Assembly (NCBI GenBank): GCA_004558595.1
Contig: SFCN01000081.1
Location: 1-6,169, forward strand
Direction: 5' to 3'
From: Phascolarctobacterium sp.
Lineage (GTDB): Bacteria > Bacillota > Negativicutes > Acidaminococcales > Acidaminococcaceae
Length of the DNA: 6,169 nt
Shown here one piece after another: positions 1 to 4,943 of this stretch; the stretch's first letter is position 1, and each line of letters opens with the position of its first letter. The notes beneath the pieces were generated by a model that saw nothing but the letters and a program-made list of their open reading frames with translations, was not told where the DNA came from and did not search any database. A program made the position numbers and the translations under genes.

Positions 1-72
1 CTGACGGAAATGACGGAAATGACGGAAGAAGGGGGGAGTAAGAGCTGTTTTTTAGAAAGTGGGGTGGAATAG
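1..72 (+). CDS. Possible C-terminal tail of an upstream gene (partial)
   Basis: The first frame is open from the window edge to a TAG at 70-72 and would encode 23 residues. They begin LTEMTEMTEEGG and end in LESGVE. The Met-Thr-Glu repetition is simply the translation of the 9-bp DNA repeat at 2-28. If real, this is the last part of a gene that begins outside the window; a primase or other replication protein would fit the helicase that follows, but nothing here shows that. The other two + frames close early (stops at 2 and 39). The complementary strand is also open across the repeat, so the coding call is weak. The region may instead be non-coding repeat DNA. Confidence 0.3.
   Translation: MTEMTEMTEEGGSKSCFLESGVE
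2..28 (+). repeat. Three tandem 9-bp TGACGGAAA units (iteron-like)
   Basis: Units lie at 2-10, 11-19 and 20-28. The first two are identical and the third ends in G instead of A. The array may continue to the left of the window. The same hexamer TGACGG recurs at 183-188, and in the opposite orientation at 208-213 and 226-231. Direct repeats of this size ahead of a replicative-helicase-like gene resemble iterons that bind an initiator. That function is inferred. Confidence 0.75.
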
Positions 73-180
73 AAGGAAAAGAGTATAATTTTGCGTATAA
101 AGTTATAAAATAATAAAATGACAGTAATTTTAAATAGATAATATAATATTATAGAAACGGACTGTAGGTGCAAATGATCA
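73..180. other. AT-rich non-coding stretch between the two repeat arrays
   Basis: From about 82 to 156 the sequence is almost entirely A and T, with runs such as TATAAAATAATAAAAT and ATAATATAATATTATAG. I see no convincing gene. It holds one good promoter-like motif (118-147) and a weaker one, TTGCGT (91-96) with TAAAAT (114-119) at 17-bp spacing. Promoter-like strings are expected by chance in DNA this AT-rich. The stretch is flanked by oppositely oriented TGACGG arrays, so a DNA-unwinding element of a replication origin is a possible reading. Confidence 0.5.
118..147 (+). promoter_or_regulatory. Candidate sigma-70 promoter upstream of the 180-218 hairpin
   Basis: ATGACA (118-123) matches the -35 consensus at 5 of 6 positions. 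TATAAT (142-147) is a perfect -10 box, and the spacer is 18 bp. A transcript would start near 154 and meet the terminator-like hairpin at 180-218 after roughly 60 nt. The AT-rich setting makes false positives likely. Confidence 0.4.
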
Positions 181-218
181 AATGACGGCTTTCTTATTAC
201 AGAAAAGCCGTCATTTTT
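180..218 (+). terminator. Terminator-like hairpin with TGACGG in its stem
   Basis: The left arm (180-194) contains AATGACGGCTTTCT. The right arm (201-216) contains AGAAAAGCCGTCATT. The loop is TATTAC, and one A (203) is bulged. Five T residues (214-218) follow or form the end of the stem. This has the form of an intrinsic terminator on the + strand. It could end the gene whose tail may lie at 1-72, or a short RNA starting near 154. Its right arm also belongs to the longer inverted repeat with 1-25, so two exclusive folds are possible. Confidence 0.6.
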
Positions 219-234
219 GTCATTTCCGTCAGAA
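208..234 (-). repeat. Inverted array of 9-bp units mirroring the array at 2-28
   Basis: Read on the + strand, the units are CCGTCATTT (208-216), TTGTCATTT (217-225) and CCGTCAGAA (226-234). They keep the same 9-bp period as the left array but in reverse orientation. The complement of 208-232 matches 1-25 at 23 of 25 positions, including a perfect 14-bp match between 1-14 and 219-232. The two differences are the GG/AA pair in the middle unit. Confidence 0.75.
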
Positions 235-291
235 GGTAAGTTAGATAGGGTGCTGAGGATTCTGTTTCGATAACTGTATCTTAAAGAAGAA
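235..291. other. Unassigned spacer upstream of the helicase leader
   Basis: This is intergenic DNA between the inverted repeat array and the short open frame at 292. I see no strong promoter, hairpin or repeat in it. An AAAGAAG string at 283-289 could serve as a poor ribosome binding site for the ATG at 292. Confidence 0.4.
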
Positions 292-384
292 ATGAAAAGA
301 AAATACTTGCAATATATACAGAAAAATGATAAGATTAGAACAAGAGCAAATTATGAGAAAATTGACAATATAGAGGAGGATTAG
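292..384 (+). CDS. Possible 30-residue leader peptide abutting the helicase start
   Basis: ATG 292 opens a 30-codon frame that ends in TAG at 382-384, directly before the ATG at 385. The product begins MKRKYLQYIQKNDK. It is rich in Lys, Arg, Glu and Asp, with no signal peptide and no recognisable family. The helicase ribosome binding site lies inside its last codons, so translation of the two could be coupled. Against it: the upstream AAAGAAG is a weak ribosome binding site, and a 30-codon frame is common by chance. It also overlaps the candidate promoter at 307-335; if that promoter is the real one, the peptide would not be made from it. Confidence 0.25.
   Translation: MKRKYLQYIQKNDKIRTRANYEKIDNIEED
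307..335 (+). promoter_or_regulatory. Candidate promoter for the DUF927 helicase gene
   Basis: TTGCAA (307-312) and TAAGAT (330-335) are separated by 17 bp. Each box matches the sigma-70 consensus at 4 of 6 positions. A start near 342 would give a leader of about 43 nt carrying the GAGGAGG ribosome binding site. Spacing and position are good, but box quality is moderate. Confidence 0.4.
373..379 (+). promoter_or_regulatory. Strong ribosome binding site of the helicase gene
   Basis: GAGGAGG lies 5 nt before ATG 385 and 8 nt before ATG 388. The second spacing is closer to optimal, so either of the adjacent ATG codons could be the true start. The protein would differ by one Met only. Confidence 0.8.
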
Positions 385-2502
385 ATGATGGGAACAACAA
401 TAATGGATAAGCTATTGGAGTTTATGGTGGCAGAACAGAAAAGGGCTCAGTCCCTTGATACTGCTACAGCTGTCGAGAATGCTGATGCAGAAGCTGGTAT
501 AGTGCTAGAGGAACCAAGTCAGGCCCAGCCGGAGGCTGTACCTCAGAAGGAGCTGATTTGTAGCGCAGAAGCTGAGGAATCTATGCAGGAGCAAGAAATA
601 AATGTTCCGCAGCAAGAGCTGACTAGCAGTAAAGAAATGAACTCTGCTTTTCAAAGCAGGCTGCAGGAGTATTTGGCTTCCTTGACCGAGGAGGGAAGGG
701 AAAAACTCTTATTTGATTATGAGATTGGGCCCCATGGCATTTATAGACTCTTGCGTAATTCTAAGACCGGCGAAATCAATGCTAAGCTTTTAGTGAGCTA
801 CACCCCTGTGCTAATTTCCAATATTTTAGTAGACATAACTACTAAGATCTATCAGGTAGAATTAGAGGTTTTCTGGGGCGGCAAATGGAATAGGCTTGCT
901 CCTGTGCCTAAGAGTAAAATCGGCACCAGCCGTGGCATAGTGGAATTAGCCAATTATAATCTTGATGTAACCTGCCAAAATGCACGGCTTTTGGTGCAAT
1001 ACCTGCAATTATTAAGTCATATAGTAGGTTCTAGGGAGCCCATGCTGCTTTTGAGCAAATTAGGTTGGTATGATGGAGTCTTCAATCTGCCGGGACGGGA
1101 GGCTGAAAATGTGCGCCTGCAAATCAAGGATAACGACTTGCAGGGAGACCTCAAGGATGTGCAGGGAGAGAAGCTGGAATGGCTCAGCGGGTATTTGCGT
1201 CTCTGTCAGGAGAGCCTGTCCGGTCGATTTGTATTGGCCTGCTCTTTCTGTGCACCTCTTTTAGAGCTGGTTGAATTTAGAGGCTCGCCTTTAGTGCTGC
1301 TCTACGGGGAAAAGGGCACGGGCAAGACCACGATTATGCGCATGGCAGCCTCCTTTTGGGGCAGCGAAAAACTGATTTATGGTTTTGATGGTACTATTAA
1401 CGGCTTTGAGACCCATGCCCAAAACATGGATGGGTTGCCACTCTTTTTGGATGATGTGCAACAGATGGGGAAGGGCAAGGAGATGGAAAAATTCCTGCAG
1501 ACGCTCATTTATATGCTGCATAATGGCAAGGGTAAGCTGCGGGCGGATAAGGACACCAATGCGGCCCAAGTGAAAAGATGGCACACGATGAATATTATTT
1601 CCAGTGAGCAAACATTGGTTACCAAGACCATGACCGGCGGTGCCGGTAGGCGCATTTTGGAGCTAGAGCTGGAGCAACGACTAAGCAAGGAAAGCATGAG
1701 CTTTTACAATAATCTTGTGGTTCACTGTCATGGCTGCGCTAAAGAACCCTATTTGCGCTTTTTAGAAAGAACTCCTCGTGAGGTTTTACAAAAGAGCTAT
1801 AACCAAGTGCGTGATCAGCTTTTCGCTTTGGACAAGGGCAAGCATGAGGATACGGCTGTGAGCATGTTAGCCTTGATTGTAGTGGCTGATTTTTGGGTGC
1901 GTTATGTTATGATTTATAGCAATCTGGCAGAGTCTCAACAGGAGCGAAGCGGTAAGTTACGACGGGATGTGCGTGTATGCTCTGGGGAGTACCGGGAAAA
2001 GAGAGATGGCTTGGATGCTGCTGATGCAGCTGATGATGTTATGGAGCCATTATCCTATGAAGAAGCACTGCTGTGTTGTATCGATGACAGCATGGAGATG
2101 GGTGTGGCTATCTTAAAGCGTTTACCCTATTCGAATCACCAAATGGAGGCCATGGAGCTTTATGAGGGATTAGTTGAAGTGGTCAATAAATACCGCAAGT
2201 ATTTTGGCTACAGTGCAAATGGCACCAATATGGATTATAGCAATCCTTCTTATGAAAATTATGGCTTTTTCTATGAGGAAGATGTGTATATACGACCCCA
2301 CGTTTTTGCTGACTTTATTAAGGAGCTAGGTTATAGGGATAGCATGAGAAGCATACGCAAGCGGCTTGTGGAGTCAGGCTTTATTACAGGTAGGAATGGT
2401 GAGAGTACAATCACGAAATATATGGTCTATAATAACCAAAAAACAAGCGAGCGTTATGTGTGCCTGCATATGAATAGGGGTGAGGAGCAGAAAACAGGAT
2501 AA
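385..2502 (+). CDS. DUF927-family AAA+ ATPase, Cch-like replicative helicase
   Basis: This is a 705-residue protein of the DUF927 group, whose best-known relatives are the Cch helicases of staphylococcal SCC elements. Residues 20-85 form an acidic, Gln/Glu-rich, probably disordered stretch. The DUF927 region spans about 105-430. It contains a Walker A motif GEKGTGKTT at 308-316 (Lys314, Thr315) and a Walker B LPLFLDD ending in Asp356-Asp357. A sensor-1-like Asn403 sits in TMNIISSEQT. A GGAGRRILEL segment at 418-427 may supply the arginine finger. The C-terminal segment of about 630-690 looks like a winged helix that could bind DNA. The ATPase signature is complete, with no frameshift. Expected role: ATP-driven DNA unwinding for replication of a mobile or integrated element, in the cytoplasm. 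No recombinase or primase lies in the window, so the element's limits are unknown. The gene is monocistronic to its right, ending in a terminator at 2521. ATP binding is well supported; helicase activity is inferred from the family. Confidence 0.93.
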   Translation: MMGTTIMDKLLEFMVAEQKRAQSLDTATAVENADAEAGIVLEEPSQAQPEAVPQKELICSAEAEESMQEQEINVPQQELTSSKEMNSAFQSRLQEYLASLTEEGREKLLFDYEIGPHGIYRLLRNSKTGEINAKLLVSYTPVLISNILVDITTKIYQVELEVFWGGKWNRLAPVPKSKIGTSRGIVELANYNLDVTCQNARLLVQYLQLLSHIVGSREPMLLLSKLGWYDGVFNLPGREAENVRLQIKDNDLQGDLKDVQGEKLEWLSGYLRLCQESLSGRFVLACSFCAPLLELVEFRGSPLVLLYGEKGTGKTTIMRMAASFWGSEKLIYGFDGTINGFETHAQNMDGLPLFLDDVQQMGKGKEMEKFLQTLIYMLHNGKGKLRADKDTNAAQVKRWHTMNIISSEQTLVTKTMTGGAGRRILELELEQRLSKESMSFYNNLVVHCHGCAKEPYLRFLERTPREVLQKSYNQVRDQLFALDKGKHEDTAVSMLALIVVADFWVRYVMIYSNLAESQQERSGKLRRDVRVCSGEYREKRDGLDAADAADDVMEPLSYEEALLCCIDDSMEMGVAILKRLPYSNHQMEAMELYEGLVEVVNKYRKYFGYSANGTNMDYSNPSYENYGFFYEEDVYIRPHVFADFIKELGYRDSMRSIRKRLVESGFITGRNGESTITKYMVYNNQKTSERYVCLHMNRGEEQKTG

Positions 2503-2520
2503 GAAAATTACATAGTTGTA

Positions 2521-2556
2521 GCCCATGTTAGCTTAATTGTTAACATGGGCTTTTTT
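2521..2556 (+). terminator. Strong intrinsic terminator after the helicase gene
   Basis: GCCCATGTTA (2521-2530) pairs perfectly with TAACATGGGC (2541-2550). Two further inner pairs (G2531-T2540 wobble, C2532-G2539) leave the loop TTAATT. Six T residues follow (2551-2556). It begins 18 nt past the stop codon and separates the helicase from the glycan genes. Confidence 0.93.
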
Positions 2557-2645
2557 GTGCCTTTTTTGCTTCATGTGCAGGTTAAACATCTTTTGTTCCT
2601 AATATGATTTTTTTGTACTAAATTGTGCTCTTTTGTAACCTGCTT
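2557..2645. other. T-rich intergenic stretch with a distant 8-bp inverted repeat
   Basis: No gene is visible. The stretch is T-rich, with several TTTTGT strings. GCAGGTTA (2577-2584) is repeated in inverse as TAACCTGC (2636-2643) with 51 bp between. The arms are short and could be chance, or could form a long-range stem enclosing the T-rich loop. Confidence 0.45.
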
Positions 2646-2662
2646 GCAGCACAAAGTGCTGC
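2646..2662. repeat. Perfect 7-bp palindrome, GCAGCAC-AAA-GTGCTGC
   Basis: The arms at 2646-2652 and 2656-2662 are perfect inverse copies around a 3-nt centre. It lies 31 bp upstream of the -35 box of the glycan promoter and 1 bp before a second, longer palindrome. There is no T tract, so it is not a terminator. It could be an operator or activator site, or part of a repeated palindromic element. Confidence 0.6.
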
Positions 2663-2696
2663 CAAGCTAAATCCACTCGATGTGGATTTTAGCTTG
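2663..2696. repeat. Long palindrome overlapping the -35 box of the glycan promoter
   Basis: CAAGCTAAATCCAC (2663-2676) pairs with GTGGATTTTAGCTTG (2682-2696), with one bulged T and the 5-nt loop TCGAT. The right arm supplies the first three bases (TTG, 2694-2696) of the -35 box, so a protein bound here would compete with RNA polymerase. With the neighbouring palindrome at 2646-2662 it forms a 51-bp palindromic cluster. It is either an operator or an interspersed repeat; genome copy number would tell. Confidence 0.65.
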
Positions 2697-2721
2697 ACTG
2701 GGGGGGACTTGGGTTTATAAT
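2694..2721 (+). promoter_or_regulatory. Near-consensus sigma-70 promoter for the glycan genes
   Basis: The -35 box is TTGACT (2694-2699) and the -10 box is a perfect TATAAT (2716-2721), with a 16-bp spacer that begins with seven G residues. A transcript would start near 2728 and carry a leader of about 100 nt before ATG 2827. It is the strongest promoter candidate in the window. Its -35 box is embedded in the palindrome at 2663-2696, which suggests regulation. Confidence 0.75.
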
Positions 2722-2724
2722 AAC

Positions 2725-2743
2725 ACTGATAAACTGTATCAGT
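2725..2743 (+). promoter_or_regulatory. Palindrome at the predicted transcript start
   Basis: ACTGATA (2725-2731) and TATCAGT (2737-2743) are perfect inverse arms around AACTG. The site covers the predicted start point, so it could be a repressor operator in DNA or a small 5' stem-loop in the leader RNA. A 5' stem is known to stabilise messages or recruit elongation factors, but nothing here chooses between these roles. Confidence 0.45.
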
Positions 2744-2814
2744 ATTTGCAATGAATGTGAAAAGAAAGATTTATTAACAATAGGAATAGATAGATGAGAT
2801 TGTGACTGCAGTTT

Positions 2815-2820
2815 GGAGAG
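2815..2820 (+). promoter_or_regulatory. Ribosome binding site that decides the dehydratase start
   Basis: GGAGAG ends directly against the TTG at 2821, too close for that codon to be used. It sits 6 nt before ATG 2827 and 9 nt before ATG 2830. ATG 2827 is therefore the preferred start. Confidence 0.7.
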
Positions 2821-2826
2821 TTGCTG

Positions 2827-4791
2827 ATGATGAGGTTTGTAGAAAAAATGCGAATTAGATGGCAGCTGATGTTTTACGATGTGGTGATTTACGCCATTGT
2901 AATAACCTTTATCGTGACTACTTATGGCCTAGCTGGCAGCTCCCTGCAAGAATTTACTGTAGGAGCTACGGCAGCCCTGCTGTGTCTTTTAATTTGCCGT
3001 ACTGTGGGCAAGGTTTACAGTATGATTATCCGCTACGGCGGCGTGCATGTGTATATGCGGCTTTTCGCTACGGATTTAGTAGCCCTGTGCTTTTATTGGC
3101 CCCTTAAATATGGCTTAGACCTAGAGCATATGACCAGCCAGCGTTGGCTGATTATTATGCTTTTGAATCTACTGGGTGCTGTGGGCATGCGGCTGATGTA
3201 CCGATATTGCTACCGCTTTGGGGTACGGCGCACTCGCAAGGGCGATTTTTTGCGGTTCTTGCTGCTGCTTTTCGCTGGTGACAATGTGATCAAGGAGCGC
3301 CGTAATGAGAATAAGCGTATTCGTATTGCAATTTTAGGCGCTGGCCGACTGGGTGCGGTGCTGGCGGATGAGCTTTTGAGCAACGACAGCGCTGCTTATG
3401 TGCCTGTATGCTTTATCGACCAGGACTCCACTAAGACGGGCCGCGAGGTTATGGGCTTGCCAGTGCTGACCGAGGGCGAGGATGGCCTGGAGGATTTGAA
3501 GGATTATGGCGTGCAAGAGATTGTTTTCGCCATTACTAATATTATTAATACGAAAAAAGACACCTTGTTTAAGCTGTACAAAGCAGCTGGCTATAAGGTG
3601 AAGGTGTACGACTTTTCCGTAGCCGACGTGGCTAAGAGCGGCAAGCGCATGCTGCGTGAGTTCGATATTGACGAGCTGCTTTTCCGTCAGCCCATTGTTG
3701 TTAATAACGAGCTGGTAAGCTCTTATTATAAGGATAAAGTAGTCTTGGTTACCGGTGGCGGTGGCTCCATTGGCAGTGAGATGTGCCGTCAGGTGGCGAA
3801 GATGGCCCCGAAGCAGATTATTGCCTTGGACATTTACGAGAATGGCGTGTATGACCTGCAGCAGGAGCTGCGCTTGCTCTACGGTGACAAACTAAACTTC
3901 AAGGTGGAAATTGCCTCTATTTGCAGCGAAAGTGCTATGCGCAGAGTAATGGAAGAGTATCATCCTGATATTCTTATTCATGCTGCTGCCCATAAACATG
4001 TGCCCTTGATGGAGAAGAACTGCATTGAGGCTGTGGAAAATAACGTATTCGGTACTTTAAACTGTATCGAACTCTGTGAAGAGTATGGCGTAGGCCGTTT
4101 CATGATGGTCTCCACGGATAAAGCCGTTAATCCCACTAATATCATGGGTGCGACTAAGCGCATGTGCGAGATTATCGCGAGAGCACATAGTGCGCAAAAG
4201 GGCAACAAGGTTGTTTTTAGCGATACGCGCTTTGGCAATGTGCTGGGCAGCGCTGGCAGCGTTATCCCGCTTTTTAAGCGGCAGATTGCTAACGGTGGGC
4301 CTATTACGATTACAGATAAGCGCATAATTCGTTACTTTATGACTATTCCTGAGGCCAGCCAGCTTGTGCTGCACAGCGGCGCTATTGCTAAAAATGGCGA
4401 ATTATTCGTCCTCGATATGGGCCAGCCGGTGAAGATTTATGACTTAGCTGTGAATATGATTAAGCTGAGTGGCCTAGAGCCCTTCCGAGATATAGATATC
4501 GTGGAGACTGGCTTGAGACCAGGCGAGAAGCTTTATGAAGAGTTGCTGGTGAAAAGCGAAACCCTTCATAAAACCGATAACGATTTAATCTTTATCGAAA
4601 AGGACGAGCCGATTAGCATGGAGGACTTAGCCAACCGGCTACAACTTTTGCGAGAAGCTTTAGCATCCAATGATGATGAAGCTGTGCGAGTAGCCATGAG
4701 AAAAGTGGTTCCGACATACAGGACTCCAGAAGAAGTCAACTGCAAAGCTGAACAAGCTGCAGAAATGCAGAATGTGAAGGTAGTAGAGTAA
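2827..4791 (+). CDS. Membrane-bound UDP-sugar 4,6-dehydratase, FlaA1/CapD/PglF/WbpM type
   Basis: This 654-residue protein has the full long form of the family. Four hydrophobic segments (about 15-36, 43-58, 79-93, 107-125) anchor it in the inner membrane. A first Rossmann domain follows (GAGRLG, 171-176), then a second, catalytic short-chain dehydrogenase-like domain. There TGGGGSIGSE (309-318) binds NAD(P). STDKAVNPTNIMGATKR carries the catalytic Thr430-Asp431-Lys432 together with Met440 and Lys444. Met replaces the usual Tyr of the SYK triad, as is typical of this family. GLRPGEKLYEEL (562-573) is the conserved C-terminal motif. The expected reaction is NAD-dependent removal of water from UDP-GlcNAc (or a related UDP-sugar), giving the 4-keto-6-deoxy sugar. 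The next gene is an aminotransferase that fits as the following step. All key residues are intact. Substrate and stereochemistry cannot be read from sequence alone. The last 25 residues are variable. Confidence 0.95.
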   Translation: MMRFVEKMRIRWQLMFYDVVIYAIVITFIVTTYGLAGSSLQEFTVGATAALLCLLICRTVGKVYSMIIRYGGVHVYMRLFATDLVALCFYWPLKYGLDLEHMTSQRWLIIMLLNLLGAVGMRLMYRYCYRFGVRRTRKGDFLRFLLLLFAGDNVIKERRNENKRIRIAILGAGRLGAVLADELLSNDSAAYVPVCFIDQDSTKTGREVMGLPVLTEGEDGLEDLKDYGVQEIVFAITNIINTKKDTLFKLYKAAGYKVKVYDFSVADVAKSGKRMLREFDIDELLFRQPIVVNNELVSSYYKDKVVLVTGGGGSIGSEMCRQVAKMAPKQIIALDIYENGVYDLQQELRLLYGDKLNFKVEIASICSESAMRRVMEEYHPDILIHAAAHKHVPLMEKNCIEAVENNVFGTLNCIELCEEYGVGRFMMVSTDKAVNPTNIMGATKRMCEIIARAHSAQKGNKVVFSDTRFGNVLGSAGSVIPLFKRQIANGGPITITDKRIIRYFMTIPEASQLVLHSGAIAKNGELFVLDMGQPVKIYDLAVNMIKLSGLEPFRDIDIVETGLRPGEKLYEELLVKSETLHKTDNDLIFIEKDEPISMEDLANRLQLLREALASNDDEAVRVAMRKVVPTYRTPEEVNCKAEQAAEMQNVKVVE

Positions 4792-4803
4792 ATTAATCGC
4801 AAA

Positions 4804-4890
4804 CCTCTATTGGCTCCCCCTCGGGGGGGAGCTGTCAGTCCGCGCAGTAACTTCTATAGAATAGGATAGTTAATGCGGATGACTGAGAGG
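4804..4890. repeat. REP/MITE-like intergenic element with a branched fold
   Basis: CCTCT (4804-4808) and AGAGG (4886-4890) form an outer stem. Inside it are two arms. One is GCTCCCCC (4813-4820) with GGGGGAGC (4825-4832). The other is GTCAGTCCGC (4834-4843) with GCGGATGAC (4875-4883), one G bulged, capped by AACT/AGTT and CTAT/ATAG pairs (4849-4871). The result is a three-way junction filling most of the 152-bp gap between the two glycan genes. Similar CTCCCCC-GGGGGAGC-CTGAGAGG elements are, from memory, frequent between genes in gut Firmicutes. No T tract follows, so read-through into the aminotransferase is expected. Confidence 0.65.
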
Positions 4891-4931
4891 GGCAACACCA
4901 AAACTAAAATAGATATTTCATATCTAGAAAA

Positions 4932-4937
4932 GAGGGG
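4932..4937 (+). promoter_or_regulatory. Ribosome binding site supporting the TTG start at 4944
   Basis: GAGGGG lies 6 nt before TTG 4944 (8 nt counted from GAGG). The frame has a stop at 4905 and no ATG or GTG before 5007. TTG is therefore the only start that has a ribosome binding site and keeps the conserved N-terminus. Confidence 0.7.
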
Positions 4938-4943
4938 CAAAAA

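Noticed and set aside
2..28. Tandem repeats as the start of a CRISPR array
   Set aside because: The units are 9 bp with no spacers, far shorter than CRISPR repeats, and no cas gene is present.
362..367. Perfect TTGACA as a -35 box for the helicase gene
   Set aside because: A matching -10 box would fall at the start codon, about 385-395, and none is there. The transcript would also lack the ribosome binding site.
1291..1611. Reverse-strand open frame of about 106 codons inside the helicase gene
   Set aside because: It lies wholly within a well-supported ATPase gene, overlapping the Walker A and B codons, and has no recognisable product. The same holds for other internal frames on both strands.
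2821..2823. TTG as the start of the dehydratase
   Set aside because: It directly abuts the GGAGAG ribosome binding site. ATG 2827 has proper spacing.
3978..4374. Two overlapping reverse-strand open frames inside the dehydratase gene
   Set aside because: They lie over the catalytic STDK-to-SDTRFGN region of the dehydratase, and their products are low-complexity and unlike any known family.
4813..4832. GC-rich hairpin as an intrinsic terminator of the dehydratase gene
   Set aside because: No T tract follows the stem, and the hairpin is one arm of the larger branched repeat.
4879..4910. Promoter for the aminotransferase, ATGACT with TAAAAT
   Set aside because: The spacing is 20 bp and the -35 match is poor. 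Read-through from the upstream promoter is simpler.
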